This document shows, piece after piece, positions 1 to 13,774 of a stretch of 64,000 nt of DNA; the first letter of the stretch is position 1, and every line of letters begins with the position of its first letter. Below the pieces are notes generated by a model, which saw nothing but the letters and a program-made list of their open reading frames with translations, had not been told where the DNA came from and searched no databases. Origin of the DNA: Daphnia pulex (Eukaryota > Arthropoda > Branchiopoda > Diplostraca > Daphniidae); the NCBI RefSeq assembly GCF_021134715.1, contig NC_060027.1:5084001-5148000 (forward strand), written 5' to 3'. The position numbers and the translations under genes were made by a program.

Positions 1-705
1 GATTTCGCTGTAGAATTCTGTCGCCCACAAAATTTAATTGTCTTGATTTTTTTTTATCACGAATTTTTTAGTTAATTAATAAGAATGACATCCTATTTTA
101 TCAATCCTTTCGAATTTTCAAACCGCATACGATTTTGGATTTTCAATTAAAAATCGGGAAAAATATAAAATTATATCCACTCAAAAATAATATAGGCTAG
201 TCTTTTGCGATCCTCGCCCCATCTTTTAACATATTCCTCCCCCTAATTTATTTTTAAATTGATGGATTAACCATGATATTCGTGATGGATTTTCATAGAA
301 TGAATATTGAATACGGTGATATTTTTCTTAAAGTTCCCTGGATTAAATAAGTTACGAGAATACGGAGAGTCCCGATGCATTAATTTTCCGTAATATGTTG
401 ATATTGCTATAAAATAAGACGAAGAATTCTTTGTTGTTGCTTGAATATATATTTTTCATTGAGAGTAAGTGTTTTATTTTTTTTTTTATTATTAAAAAAA
501 AATCAAATTTAAACTAGATAAAAACATAATTAATGTGTTTATTTTCTGAGAGGATTATGGCTAGTGATTCTTCCAATTACAAAATACAAAGTTCATGTAA
601 AATATTTGTTTTTGCAATTATGTGGAGGTTATAAACTACTTGAATTTACTACAATTATGAACAATTCACAACTAGGGTTTTCTAGGTCGAATCGAATCTT
701 ACCCA
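1..705. other. AT-rich intergenic DNA upstream of MCM8
   Basis: AT-rich DNA with long T and A runs. I see no convincing coding region; the short open frame near 564-824 has no recognisable similarity and no splice context. It probably holds the distal promoter of MCM8. Confidence 0.5.
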
Positions 706-861
706 TCCTTCAGAATGGGCTTCACTTTCTGTCGTCTGCAATGTTAGCGGCGGTTTTTTATCCTTGGAAAAATCAAAACTTTGAACCACATCATAGCTAT
801 TGCAGTCTTTTTTGTTCTAGTTAATTCCATGTTCACCCCAAAAAGTTAAGTTTGTTTAGCT
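706..861 (+). promoter_or_regulatory. MCM8 5' region (source of the copied fragments)
   Basis: The stretch just before the MCM8 start codon, likely 5'UTR and proximal promoter. It contains the segment GAATGGGCTTCACT...TGTTAGCGGCGG, which recurs in three other places in the window (about 14508-14545, 48660-48715 and 50150-50205), in each case beside other MCM8 sequence. Because those copies also carry MCM8 exons, this locus is the source and the others are derived. Confidence 0.6.
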
Positions 862-3800
862 ATGGCAGATTCAGGAAATAATTCTAGAGGTAAAGAAAGA
901 GGTGGGTTTCGTGGTAGAGGCAATAACAACTGGAGGTCTAATAGATGGAGAGGACGTGGATATCAAAGAGGCCGAGGATCAACAAGAAACAATGACAACA
1001 ATAACGGTAATGAGAAACTTTAATTTGTTTCTGATTTATTCTAAAAATGTTTATAAAGATATTAGAGATCCTCCTTCAAACCAAAATATTCAGTCTTCTG
1101 ACAGCGAGACACCAGCAAGGCAGAGGAATCGTATAAATCAGCATTTCCCACCAGTATCTTGTCCATATAAAGGGTGGAAACATTACTTCCCATCAGAAGG
1201 TATCAACACACTTAGAGAATTGAAAGATTTATCTAATAAAACTTATAAATTTCCATAATTTTCACAGATTTTGTTCCAACTACGAGAACAGTTCAAAAAA
1301 TTAATTGGTCAATTGAGTTATTTTCCAATCAAGAAGACTTGTGTGACTTCAGTGCTGCAGTAGAGAATGGCGGATTTCCCCTAGATTATAAATTCTTGAT
1401 TGAAGATCAATACTTTTGTGAAGTATGGCCTCAGTTCAAAGATGATCTAATTAATACCCCTACAAATACATTAGCAGTGCTGAGTCTAGCAATGTACCAG
1501 GTAAATAAATTGAAATATAACCTGAAAATAGCATGTTTCATGTAACTACAGCATGTATTCCACAGCTGCTTGTGGAAAATGCCGAAAAAGATGGGAACGC
1601 TGACGCGGAGGATGACCTCTCTCAGAGAAGCAAACTAGCAAATGACGTACCTTATATTCGTGCTCGATTGATCAACTACAGAAAAATTACTCCTCTCAAG
1701 AATCTTCGTGCTGCCCTTTTCGGAAAGTTGGTCGCCGTGTCTGGAACCTGTGTGCGGGCATCCAACACCACTCCTCTGTGCCTATCTCTAGCATTCCAAT
1801 GCCGCACATGTTCGGGCGTAATGACTTACCCTCAAACTGATGGGAAATATGAATCACCACCTCGCTGCATCTTAGATAGGGATAGCTTGCAGTGCACTGG
1901 AACCAACTTCGACCCTCTCAGAAGTTCGACCAAAAACGTAACGATAGAATGGCAGTCGATCCGCATTCAAGAAAACAGTTCCGAAAATCTCGTAATTATC
2001 TTACCATAATATCTCATTAGGTTACGACATGATTTATGATGGACTTTGGTTGCTCATGCTTTTAAAAATTCAGGAAATAGGCAGGATTCCACGGTCAGTC
2101 GATTGCGAATTAATGGAAGATCTGGTGGGCACTTGCACTCCGGGAGAAGTGATCACGGTGATTGGCATTGTTAAGGTATATACTTTAACTGTCCACAAAA
2201 TAACTTGAGCATAACATTGCTTTGTTCGAAGGCTGTTAACGTGACAGACTCCGATCGTGGATCTAAAGATAACAGCATGTTCACCTACTACATTGAAGCG
2301 GTTTCCATTCATAACCAAGACCGGGGAAGCAAGGCTGAAGCCGAAACCGAGCCGTTAAGTGAAACAACGTCTTCATGTACTGGACTTCTGACGTTTAACA
2401 TGAAAGATTACCACGCAATTCGGGTTAGTCTTATTTCCTTACAAGAATACGGTCTTGAATGTATTAGAATTCAATTTATTTTCGTCTTTGATTTCCATAA
2501 TTATCTTTTTAAATATTCCTGAACATTGTTCCAAGCGTTTGAACAACATTTTTTCGCCCATGAAAAAAACTGTTTATTAACTGATAATGATTATAAAAAA
2601 CAAACAAACCAAAGCAAACAACAGCTTAAAATTAAATAATTTTTTTGTATTACAATTACAGAAAATTCACGAAGAACCAAATCTATTTGCCTTTCTAGTG
2701 GCTTCGCTATGTCCTTCCATATATGGCAACAATTTAGTTAAAGCAGGTAGCCTATTTGCAATCTTTTGTATCTTACGAATATGACATGGTATGTATGATC
2801 TCATCCTTCTAGGACTGCTTCTTGGTCTCTTCGGCGGTAACAATTCCCCGATATATGCTTCGAAAGGTCCGTTTTCGAAAAGAGCCGACATTCATGTTTT
2901 GATCGTTGGTGATCCTGGTCTCGGGAAATCCCAAATGCTCCATGCCTGCTCTATGGTTTCTCCACGAGGTTCATTAAACACCTATCTTTGTTTCCTTTTT
3001 TTAAAAAATGTTGGCCTTTTTTTTAAAAATGCAATGATACTTATTTTTACAGGTGTTTTCGTGTGTGGTAACTCAACGACGAATTCCGGCTTGACAGTTA
3101 CTCTAACAAAGGATGGAAAAACAAATGGTAACGAGTACACTCTAGAAGCTGGCGCTCTGGTATTGGGAGATCAAGGAACGTGTTGTATCGATGAATTTGA
3201 TAAAATGAGTGGACAGCATCAAGTAAGTATTCTGTCTAAAAATTATTTGAAATTTCGTCCCAGTAACGTTTAGTTATTGTTTTCATTCGTTTAAGGCTTT
3301 ATTGGAAGCTATGGAACAACAAAGCATAAGGTACAGTACATGTCAACACTATAAAAACCCAGAGCAGTTCACGTTTTTATGAGACAACTAAATTTACTTT
3401 TATCAGTTTGGCTAAAGCTGGCGTTGTTTGCACTTTGCCTGCACGCACGTCCATTCTTGCTGCCGCCAATCCGGTGGGAGGTCATTATAACCGAGCTAAA
3501 ACAGTATCGGAAAATATTAAACTTGGACCAGCGCTTCTCTCCCGTTTTGACTTGGTTTTCCTCTTACTAGATCGACCGGACATGGTACATATTGACATAA
3601 AATCAATTTATATAAAATTAAAAAAAATTAATATTCTATTAGACCGTAGATGTGATGTTGACTGAACACATTATGGCGTTGCATGCCGGAAAAAAATCTA
3701 TTAATTCCAATGCGTCTAGGTCCGCCGACTGGAGAAATTCGTCCTTGGTCAGTAGTTCAGAGGAAAATGAAAACACTCTCAAGTAATCACAATGATGTTA

Positions 3801-4584
3801 TTTTAGGGTAAAATTTTGTTGTAGTTTAGCGTTAAGCCTATTCTGAATTTATTCACAGAGCTCGACTTGTTTTGGATGATGCCAACGCAGATCTTCTACC
3901 AGCGCCTTTGCTTAGGAAGTATATTGCTTACGCTCGGGAATACGTTCATCCTGTATTGAGTGAAGAAGCTAAAAAGGAAATCAACGATTTTTATTTACAC
4001 TTGCGCATGTCGCAATACTCCAGTGATTCGACTCCAATCACTCCTAGACAGTTGGAATCCCTTGTGCGACTTTCTCAGGTACAGACACAAGAGCCAAGTT
4101 TTTTCTTCATAATCGTTCTACAAAATTAATGAAACCAAATTGTGAAAATGTAAGGCGCGTGCTAAAGCAGAGCTACGCATAGAAGTGTCAGGGCAAGACG
4201 CCCGCGACGTCATAGAGTTGGTGAAAACTAGCTTTGACGACGTATTCAAGAACGAATTTGGTGCACTGGATTTCAGCCGCTCACTAAATGGTTCGGGTAT
4301 GAGTTCCCGCAATAAAGTAAGATACAACATTCTAAGCTTCTACACCTGTTGTAATGTGCTACAAATATATTTGGTAATACCTTCAGGGCAAGCGATTCGT
4401 CGAATTCCTTCAATCCTATGCCAGCAAGAATGATAAAACAACTTTCAAACTTGACGAACTGAAAACGCTGGCAGATCAATGTGGAGTGGGCCAAAAAGGA
4501 AACTTTAAGCAATTCATCGAAACACTAAATAATCAAAATTATTTGCTGCACAAGGGAGGTTGCGTTTATAAGTTGGTAACTTAA
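862..4584 (+). CDS. MCM8: DNA helicase MCM8 (15 exons)
   Basis: MCM8 is an AAA+ helicase that works with MCM9 in homologous-recombination repair. Exons from splice signals and phase: 862-1006, 1068-1199, 1268-1500, 1566-1991, 2074-2175, 2232-2423, 2662-2746, 2813-2968, 3053-3222, 3296-3330, 3407-3584, 3643-3782, 3859-4078, 4155-4316, 4387-4584, giving 857 codons, close to the vertebrate length. Visible features are an Arg/Gly-rich N-terminus ([17 protein letters not shown]) typical of MCM8, Walker A GDPGLGKS (about 2910), Walker B CIDEFDKM (about 3185), the sensor-region stretch ANPVGGHYN and the arginine-finger motif LLSRFD (about 3535). The start is the first ATG ahead of the RG-rich segment. 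All phases agree and no break is seen. AATAAA lies at 4669-4674. Fragments of its 5' end are copied elsewhere in this window. Confidence 0.95.
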
Positions 4585-5019
4585 ATTGAGTTCTTGAAAT
4601 GGTCGGTTGGTTGATGTGTGTACTGTGAACAAGACGTGCACGATTACAAAAGGTTGCCAAGAAATTGAAATAAACACTGAAGATTTGAAAGTAGTACATA
4701 TGAATGAGGTGAGAGTTCTTAGTAATGCCCTATATAGAAGAAAGTTACACATGTAAAAATTGAACAGCTTTTCTGAGGAGGTAAAAACGGAGATGATATT
4801 ACTTCCGATTTAAAAATAACGGATGACTGTGCGGATGCCTACAGACCGTCAATCACTTTTTTTTTGGCAGAATAATTCGCCAACGACTACTAGTATCTTA
4901 CCGTCGACAGTTAGAAATAGTTAGTAAACATGAAAAAAGTTCCCCAAATGACAGATGTTCCGACCCCGAGATACGACGCCCCGTCCTACACCTCCTTAGT
5001 TAATGCACATCCCATCAGA
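4585..5019. other. Convergent intergenic spacer MCM8 / ADSS
   Basis: Short spacer between two genes whose 3' ends face each other. AATAAA at 4669-4674 is a likely polyadenylation signal for MCM8. Nothing else is recognised. Confidence 0.5.
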
Positions 5020-7241
<2,222 letters not shown>

Positions 7242-9165
7242 TTTTGTCTACCCACGTGTTGCTGGTCGTGGTGGAAATGGGCAGTGCAAGCCACTCACTT
7301 CTTGTCGAACGCCGTTGCCGGGATACTACCATAAAACCATGTAGTGTATAAGTCGTCGTATAGAGTGACCTTGGTGGCGAAAACTGTAGTCGGCTGAAAA
7401 TATTGAAAATCAATGAGATTTGTAAACTAATTACTAATCTCTAACATATTTTCTAACTTCTAAATCTGTTCTATCAATCAAAATGTATTGTTAATTTTTT
7501 GTTTGACATAAGATATAGTTATAATTATACTATTTATTATTCTTTATATTTTTTTTTAAAGGAGCTTGTTAATATACTCGAGAATAGATGGCGGTGTTCG
7601 ACAGTGCACAACAATGCACAACATACAACACCATGGAAAAAAAATAAAATAAAAAATCAGATGAAGACATCAAAATGAAATAGAAACTTTTGTTTAACAA
7701 TTAACAATAAAAACCAGAAAGAAGAGGAACTTTATATAAATAATCGATAGGGGGTGCAGTACGATAGATGATGATAACGTGCGCAGAATACATTTTCAAG
7801 TGATTGCGGCGCCCTTCGAACGAGGGATCTCAACTTAGATATTATATCAATAATTAAACTATATACTACTGTGAGGAAAATTGTGCAACGTCACTTTTAA
7901 TCTACAAGGTAATAGCACTTGGGAACAGTAGAGATAAGATTTAAAACAATTATTTTAATATCAAACACATTGTAACTTTGTAAGTAAAAAATTGTTAATA
8001 ATGCCCGTATAATAAATTCGGAACAAAAAATTTAAATGATTTCTCTTTGATTAACGAAATGGGACTTAGGTGTAATATTCAAGAAAGTTTTAAAATTGTT
8101 CCTTACTTATATGTGTCTTAATCTGGACGCTGTGGTGTTTCGCGGCCTTTGCTGCGTCGGTTTAAATAAAACACAGTGGCTACTCCTTACTCCCTAGTCA
8201 AATCCGAACAGGAATAACTTTCGTAAAAGCCCGAAACCGTGGTTTCTCTCGTACCTTTATATGTTTAAGGTGAGCGACGGTGGAGACGACTGGCGAGGAA
8301 CACGGAGTCGAATAAATCTCGCGGGGATCTGGTTCAAAGAAGAAAGATGATGGAATATTCGTTAAGATGGTGAAAACTTGTTCTTATCATGTGGTGCAAT
8401 TTGAAATAGCTTAGTTTATGAGTTATATTATTAAATACAGTAATGGATTCGGCACGTAAGTCTATAATCTAAATTAACTAATGACATATAATCACAGATG
8501 ATACAAAAATTCATCATGCGTGACGGAGACTCAGGTGATCGGAACTGACATACTGGATGCAGGTTATTTCCAGTCGGCTCTTGTTGGCAGGATGTTTTCA
8601 TCATGATAAGAGGTAGTAATGTGAAGCTCATGTCACGCGAGAAAATCAGAAGCTCCTTGATCTCACGTACTTTCAATTTTGGCACAAACCGTGGCCTCAA
8701 TTTTGTCGCATGACGTCACCGTTCAAACTTTAAACAACCCCTTAACACCAACAGCACGTAATAGCACAATGCAGCAAAATAACACTAGCGCAGCCTTGCG
8801 TTGACTTTAGAAGTCTCCGGCTACAACGTGCTCGAGACGGAAATAAACACTTTTGTGTACATCTATGTTATGGAACATTGCCATCAAATAACTGTAGCAT
8901 ATCTATTTCCGCAAGTGTTCTGCTGACAAACCCATTTCACTTGATGCAACAAATGTATAGCAGGCCTACTTCTACACTTCAATAAGTTATAAGAACACTA
9001 ATTAAGCAAAAACTAAATGTTAGCCGGAGTTTGATATTGGTATATATGTGTTCCGCTATTGATGTTATGATGATGGGATGGATTGGGTGAAAAAAAAAAC
9101 ACGGTTAAGAACTTTTTAGTTGGTAAAAAAATGATCAACTTTTATACACATGTGACCTGGTCATG
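7242..9165. other. Intergenic region upstream of ADSS, downstream of NAA40
   Basis: About 1.9 kb without a supportable gene. The part next to 7242 must hold the ADSS promoter and 5'UTR. Short open frames here (for example near 8431-8700) look random, without splice context or recognisable protein. Nothing else recognised. Confidence 0.45.
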
Positions 9166-10112
9166 TTAATTTTTTGTTGTACTTTTTCTACATTTACTCA
9201 AAATTTCATAATCAAATTGTTCTTCAAGTGTGTTTTCTGGGCTGGTTTCATCAACAGAATATCTATAAGGGAATTTGAAGTAAAATAACAAAACATTTTC
9301 AAATCCTGAAATTAAAAACTTAATGATGGATTGACTGATTTGAGGTTGGTGAGTGCATACCCAAGGTTTTTGAAAAATCCAACTGCATTAAAATTGTGCA
9401 CAAATACAGTAAGCACAACTTTCTTCAAGTTGGCAGTAAAGGCCATCAGCTCCAAAATTTGAAGCATGAATCGACCAAGTCCCTTCTTTCTGCATTCCAT
9501 TTCCAATTGCAATTCATAGCTGTAAAATTCATGCAATGCTGAGCATCATTACGGTTTAAAATGTGATTAGTCAAGTTAAGATAATACCAATATAAAACAG
9601 GAAAGCCGTAGTCCATGTCAAACCGGAAATGAGAAAAAGCTATTGGATTACCCTCTTTTGTAAAGGCAACCAAATACCAAGCAGAATCTTCAGTCATTTC
9701 TAATAACTTCTCTTTCTCATTCCAGCCCCAAGCACTATCTTCATACCTGCACATTTAAGTTACCACAAATGTTAATCAACTTCAGAAAATTTGTTATCAA
9801 GCTTATGAAATGAATCATACATTTGTTTCATGTTCCTTTTCAACAGGTCAAATGACCAATCAATTGTAGCTTGGTCAAGTTGGGAGACTTTACAACATTT
9901 AAATTGAACCTCTAACCCATTTCGCGAAAAAGACTGAAACGCTATCAAATGTCCAAGAGGATTTTCCTATATTTTAAAAAGAATGTCAATAATGTATTGG
10001 TTGGAATGTCAATTGATGAGGAACTCACTTGATTATTCGCCTTCTTCACGACTGTTTCGTCTTCAGTTAACGCTTTTGATTTTTTCTTCAACCTTTTCTT
10101 TCTAGAGAACAT
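9166..10112 (-). CDS. NAA40: N-alpha-acetyltransferase 40 (histone H4/H2A NatD; 5 exons)
   Basis: GNAT-family enzyme that acetylates the N-terminus of histones H4 and H2A. Exons in transcript order: 10029-10112, 9821-9966, 9588-9746, 9361-9519, 9166-9262, giving 214 codons with consistent phase. Supporting features are a basic N-terminus (RKKRLKKKSK), the stretch EDSAWGWNEKEK, the acetyl-CoA loop RKKGLGRFML (R/Q-x-x-G-x-G/A) and the C-terminal SYEIL-like segment DYEILSK. The true donor of the fourth exon is at 9359-9360 (GGGTATGC). Reading on past it gives an intronic tail that lacks the YSVDETSPEN...DYEILSK terminus. The gene faces FCSK, and its promoter side has been interrupted by a transposon 190 bp upstream of the ATG. 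Confidence 0.93.
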
Positions 10113-10301
10113 TTTTAGCCAAAAAATTATTTGCCTATTTGGCGTCTATATTCTATAATTCAAGATGTGTCAAATGGACTCAAATCAACGTGAAATAAAA
10201 ATTGGAGAAGCTAAAGCAACGGCGGGAACTGGAATCGTCTACCACTGTTGCCATTGCTTACAATTAGCCTGTTTTAATTATTTCCATGATTTCCATTTAT
10301 C

Positions 10302-12108
10302 CAGAGCCATAGATACCTGGTCAGTTCATGGCTGTGTTGGCTTCCCTATCCCGGTTTCAGGGTAAACGTATCCCCGATTTTCAGACATTTTAGGGCGGAG
10401 CTTGTCAGAAGTTGTGAAGTGGAAGAATGAATCAGCGCCATCTAGTGATAAGACGTTGAATACTTTCGGCGGCCATTTTTGTGTAATATGTGAATACGGC
10501 GGCCATCATCGTGTATTACGTGAATGAAGCCTAACCATAATTTCTGTAAAAATGGTTGGCAGGTGTGCTGTTCCTGGTTGTAAAACAACATATTACAAAG
10601 GAAATCAAAAAGAAAACGAGGTTACCCTGTTTACAATTCCTAAAACTTCATTATCAAAATGGCAAGAACTAATTCCATGTAGCAATTTGACGAGCACCTC
10701 ACTTATTTGCTACCGTCATTTTGACGAAAGTGACTTTAAATCAGGGATTGAAATTTTTAACGTGTTCCATCCTTTCCAACGTAGGCATCTTAATGCTGGA
10801 GCAATTCCCAAACATTTTCTCATAAATGGTATGTATTTCCTTTCATGTAAAATCTTTAATGTCACACAGAAACTAAACCATTTTCATTTTAGATACATCT
10901 AGCCGACAAGCAATGCAAAATGTTGATTGTTTTAAATGGAGAAATAACCTTAATGGTATTTTTACATATGTTTATTTTGTTTAATATTAAATAACGCAAT
11001 TCTTAAATATATTTTGTAGTGGAAGCAAATGCTAGCAATGCATCAGTAAGGAAACGACCAAAAGTAGACAAAATACCTACTACGACAAAGAGAAAAAAAT
11101 TGGACAGTACAGGTATTGATAATAGTTCTCTTTATATTATATTTTGAAGAGCAATTGCTTTAAATTTAATCTTATAGCACCCTCCATGGAAGTTACCTCT
11201 ACTATTCAAGAAACAATCGACATTCACCAGGCTGCTGAAGAAGCTATTTTTGATCCACTTCCTGGTGTAAACGAAAACGTTGCTGTTGTCATTGAAGATT
11301 CGACAGTTACATCACCTTCTATGGAAGCAAGCTCTACTAATTTCAAGTCTAATTTTGTGACATTTCAGTCACTAGTAACTTTATCAATGATACCAAAGAA
11401 TTGGATATGGTCTTTTGATCAAATCAAACAAATGATTTATTGCATTTCGATGGATCAACTACCAAATGGAAATTATAATGTGAAAAGTGTACATTTTCAA
11501 AACAAACAAGAAGTAATGTATTATGTCAACGGAAAGAACATTCCATCAAGCACTACTGCTTTGTCAAACCATTTCAGAACAGTTGAAAATATAACGCAAT
11601 TGATAAAGGATTTCAACGATCGAAAAATTTGTTCATGCATTCCTCATTAAAGGTTCATAAATATTAACTTTTAATCTCGTCTTTCTGGTATATTGGACTC
11701 AGCTGGCGTGTTAAGATCGAAATATTGCAGAAAGAGAATACATTTCAAAGTAACTGAGAATAAAACGTACCATGTATTTACACCACATATTTTTTTTACA
11801 CAACCAAACAATAAAATGTAAAAATGTGAGGACACTTAAAAAGATAGGACACTTAGAAGTTAGATAAAACTTAGAGGTTTGACAGTTGGATACTTCTCCT
11901 TTTTATTATTGTTCACTTCTTGTAGAAAAGTAAGCTGTGATTGGCCAATGAGTTTTTCATAGACCCTTCCTGATTGGCTGGCTTCACGTAGTAGCTGACA
12001 CACTCACTAGAGGCGCTCATTCATTCTTCCAAATCGGACCACGTTTACCCTGAAACCGGGATAGGGAAGCCAACACAGCCATGAACTGACCAGGTATCTA
12101 TGGCTCTG
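10302..12108 (+). mobile_element. 1807-bp TIR element carrying a THAP-domain gene
   Basis: Begins CAGAGCCATAGATACC at 10302 and ends with the exact reverse complement at 12108. The terminal inverted repeats are 68 bp (10302-10369 and 12041-12108) with no mismatch that I can see. The flanks are ATTTATC at 10295-10301 and again at 12109-12115, a 7-bp target-site duplication. The paralogous segment at about 15056-15075 reads CATTTATCTTATGTCC with no insertion, an empty site. The only gene inside is a THAP-domain protein with no recognisable transposase catalytic domain, so the element may be non-autonomous or its transposase is unrecognised. P-like elements use THAP domains for binding their ends; the CAGAG terminus also recalls hAT elements, so the class is open. 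Confidence 0.93.
10552..11650 (+). CDS. THAP-domain protein inside the TIR element (4 exons)
   Basis: Exons 10552-10828, 10893-10955, 11020-11112 and 11178-11650 join in phase to 301 codons. Residues 1-90 form a THAP zinc finger (C2CH): C5 and C10 in MVGRCAVPGC, Cys and His of ICYRHF about residue 55, a Trp in SKWQEL, and the AVPTIF-box equivalent AIPKHFL. A basic stretch (KRKK, RKRPK) in exon 3 could be a nuclear-localisation signal. The C-terminal 150 residues (KNWIWSFDQIKQMIYC...) are not recognised and show no RNase H-fold triad I could point to. The open frame has no stops or frameshifts and all introns have consensus borders, so the gene is young or selected. It may act as the end-binding factor of the element or be a domesticated DNA-binding protein. 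Confidence 0.85.
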
Positions 12109-12515
12109 ATTTATCTTACCCTTACGTCCATTTATTTAGTAATTTATATGAGCTATCCAATAGGTGTGGAGAACTAAAAAATTTGCATACACAGCTATAC
12201 AATATCTATTTACTAGTTTCAATATTAAATTGCTTACCGCATTTTAATTTATTTATATCCCGAAGCGCAAGCCAGAGTACTCTAATTTGCCGCTAGACGG
12301 TGCTAGTGTTTGTTTATATACTCTTATCTTGTACACAACTACCAATACCACAACTACAGACTACACAGACAGATGTAACTTCACAACAAACTTTAAGAGC
12401 TTAGTCGTTATTAGTTGATCAATTTATACAGTAAAACAAAAAAGTGCGTTCAATTAAACACGCATCGAAAATTAAATAGCATTAAAAAAAAATTAATTTT
12501 TATGATTAGTAAAAA

Positions 12516-12540
12516 ATGTGGACTTGCATTGCTATTTCCT
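12516..12540 (+). pseudogene. Orphan FCSK start (first codons only)
   Basis: The copy-A remnant of FCSK exon 1: an ATG followed by codons for WTCIAI, identical to the real FCSK start at 15460, after which the sequence runs into unrelated DNA of the inserted block. If transcribed from the duplicated promoter it would make a short out-of-context peptide. Confidence 0.85.
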
Positions 12541-12611
12541 CAGCATCTGCACAAACAGGTATTCGTCTAAGTGTAAATTATATTTCTAATAAATAAAATT
12601 TTGTATATGGA

Positions 12612-13190
12612 TTGATGTTTTGAGCCAGTTTGTTGGCGGTTCGTTGGCGTCACTCTCTACTTCCAGGATTGGTACATGGGTCTCAAACTCCTGCTCAAAC
12701 TCCTCTCCAAACTGTTGCTCGCTGCCACAAGTGCCTTCCTCCAAGAGTTCCTCAGAATCTGCACAAGCGCCTTCCTCCAAGAGTTCTTCAGCATATGCAC
12801 AAACAGGTATTCGTCTAAATGTAAATTATATTTCTAATAAATACAATTTTGTATTTACCACTTTCAGATGGATTGACGTTTTGAGCATCCACTTCCAGGA
12901 TTGCTACATGAGAATTAGGTAAAATGTCATCCGAGAAATATTGGATTCCATAAGCCAAACGTTCATTATCTAATTAAGGTTAATAATTTAATTTAATAGA
13001 AGGTAAAATGTTTTAATAATTCGTGTAAAGTTAACTTACCGAAACAGAACGGTCCAAGTTCATGGTGGATGCTATCACAACTGAAAAACATTGCCTTTTT
13101 TAGAATGATTTTACATATAATGTTCAGTAATCAAATCACTTACAGGTGACACCAATATTCTCCCTTTTCAAGATATACATACTCCTGATC
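12612..13190 (-). CDS. Unrecognised multi-exon protein, partial
   Basis: Minus-strand exons with plausible splice borders. One near 13145-13190 reads MDQEYVYLEKGEYWCHL, one near 13046-13085 reads SCDSIHHELGPFCFG, one near 12885-12972 reads LAYGIQYFSDDILPNSHVA and on. An acidic one near 12612-12800 has a repeated EELLEEG motif and ends near WLKTSIH. The pieces HVAILEV (third exon) and HVPILEV (fourth) look like an internal exon duplication. About 70 bp of flanking sequence is also directly repeated (around 12538-12610 and 12790-12860). I do not recognise the protein. Its limits and completeness are uncertain. Confidence 0.4.
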
Positions 13191-13291
13191 CATGATAAGT
13201 TAAAGAAAAAGTGAAATAATTTTTTTTATAATAATATTTTATTTTGTTATTCGTCAGTTTAATGGTCTTCATTTATTTTCCCTTATACTAC

Positions 13292-13640
13292 AGACTGCTG
13301 GGCGATCCAGAACTCATCAAGGTGAAGAAAGGTGACCTAATTCAGCTCCAGAGACATGGTTTTTCTTTTGGGTAAAGGTTCGAGATTTGAAAGCAAACAA
13401 GGCAGATAAGGTATTCTAAAAAAAAACTTTGTTAAAACTTCATACTTCAAACAACTTTGTTTTAGACTCAAATTGACACTGCTGTCAAGGAGTTACTTGC
13501 ATTGAAAAGCAAGTTTAAGTTGGCAACCGTCATGGAGTGGAAGGCAGATAGTGCAATCCCAAGTCAAGTGGAGAAACAAGACGAAGATTCAACATTAAAT
13601 GTGGAGATGAAATGATTTATTGGAAAGTAAAGAAAGCTGA
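13292..13640 (+). pseudogene. Captured fragment of glutamyl-prolyl-tRNA synthetase
   Basis: Two exon-like pieces encode the end of the Glu-tRNA synthetase part (LLGDPELIKVKKGDLIQLQR) and a WHEP helix-turn-helix linker repeat (KVRDLKANKADK, then after an intron TQIDTAVKELLALKSKFK). This order is that of animal EPRS. The frame breaks at a TAA between the two pieces and ends after VEKQDEDSTLN, so it is not functional. An intron of about 48 bp ending TTTTAG is kept, so the copy came from genomic DNA rather than mRNA. Related fragments lie antisense near 49590-49735 and 51060-51175. Confidence 0.82.
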
Positions 13641-13774
13641 CAAGGTACGATAGATGGAAAAAGAGAGAAGGTAAGAAAGACACAGACATTTTTTAACACA
13701 AACACACATATGAAGACACTTTACTCTGAATTTTTTTACTCTTGTTTTTCTTCTCCTTTTCTCCTCATAGCCAT

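Larger units (their letters stand above)
9936..12535. repeat. Duplicated NAA40/FCSK 5' region, copy A (contains the THAP element)
   Basis: Starting in NAA40 exon 2 and running through its exon 1 and promoter to the first codons of FCSK, this segment matches 14688-15480 in direct orientation once the 1807-bp insertion at 10302-12108 and its 7-bp target duplication are removed (about 786 bp against 793 bp). Matches include the NAA40 start region, TGCCGCTAGACGGTGCTAGTG, and the FCSK start ATGTGGACTTGCATTGCTAT. Small indels show that the two copies are not identical. Similarity ends at 12535 in the middle of FCSK exon 1. Confidence 0.92.

Noticed and set aside
564-824. 86-codon open frame upstream of MCM8
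   Set aside because: It begins without an ATG, has no recognisable protein and covers the MCM8 5' region that is copied elsewhere as non-coding flank.
8431-8700. 89-codon minus-strand frame between ADSS and NAA40
   Set aside because: No similarity, no splice context and no sign of codon constraint; consistent with chance.
9312-9360. C-terminal extension of NAA40 ending SVNPSLSF
   Set aside because: It is the start of an intron: the GGGTATGC donor at 9360 joined to 9262 gives the family-like C-terminus in phase.
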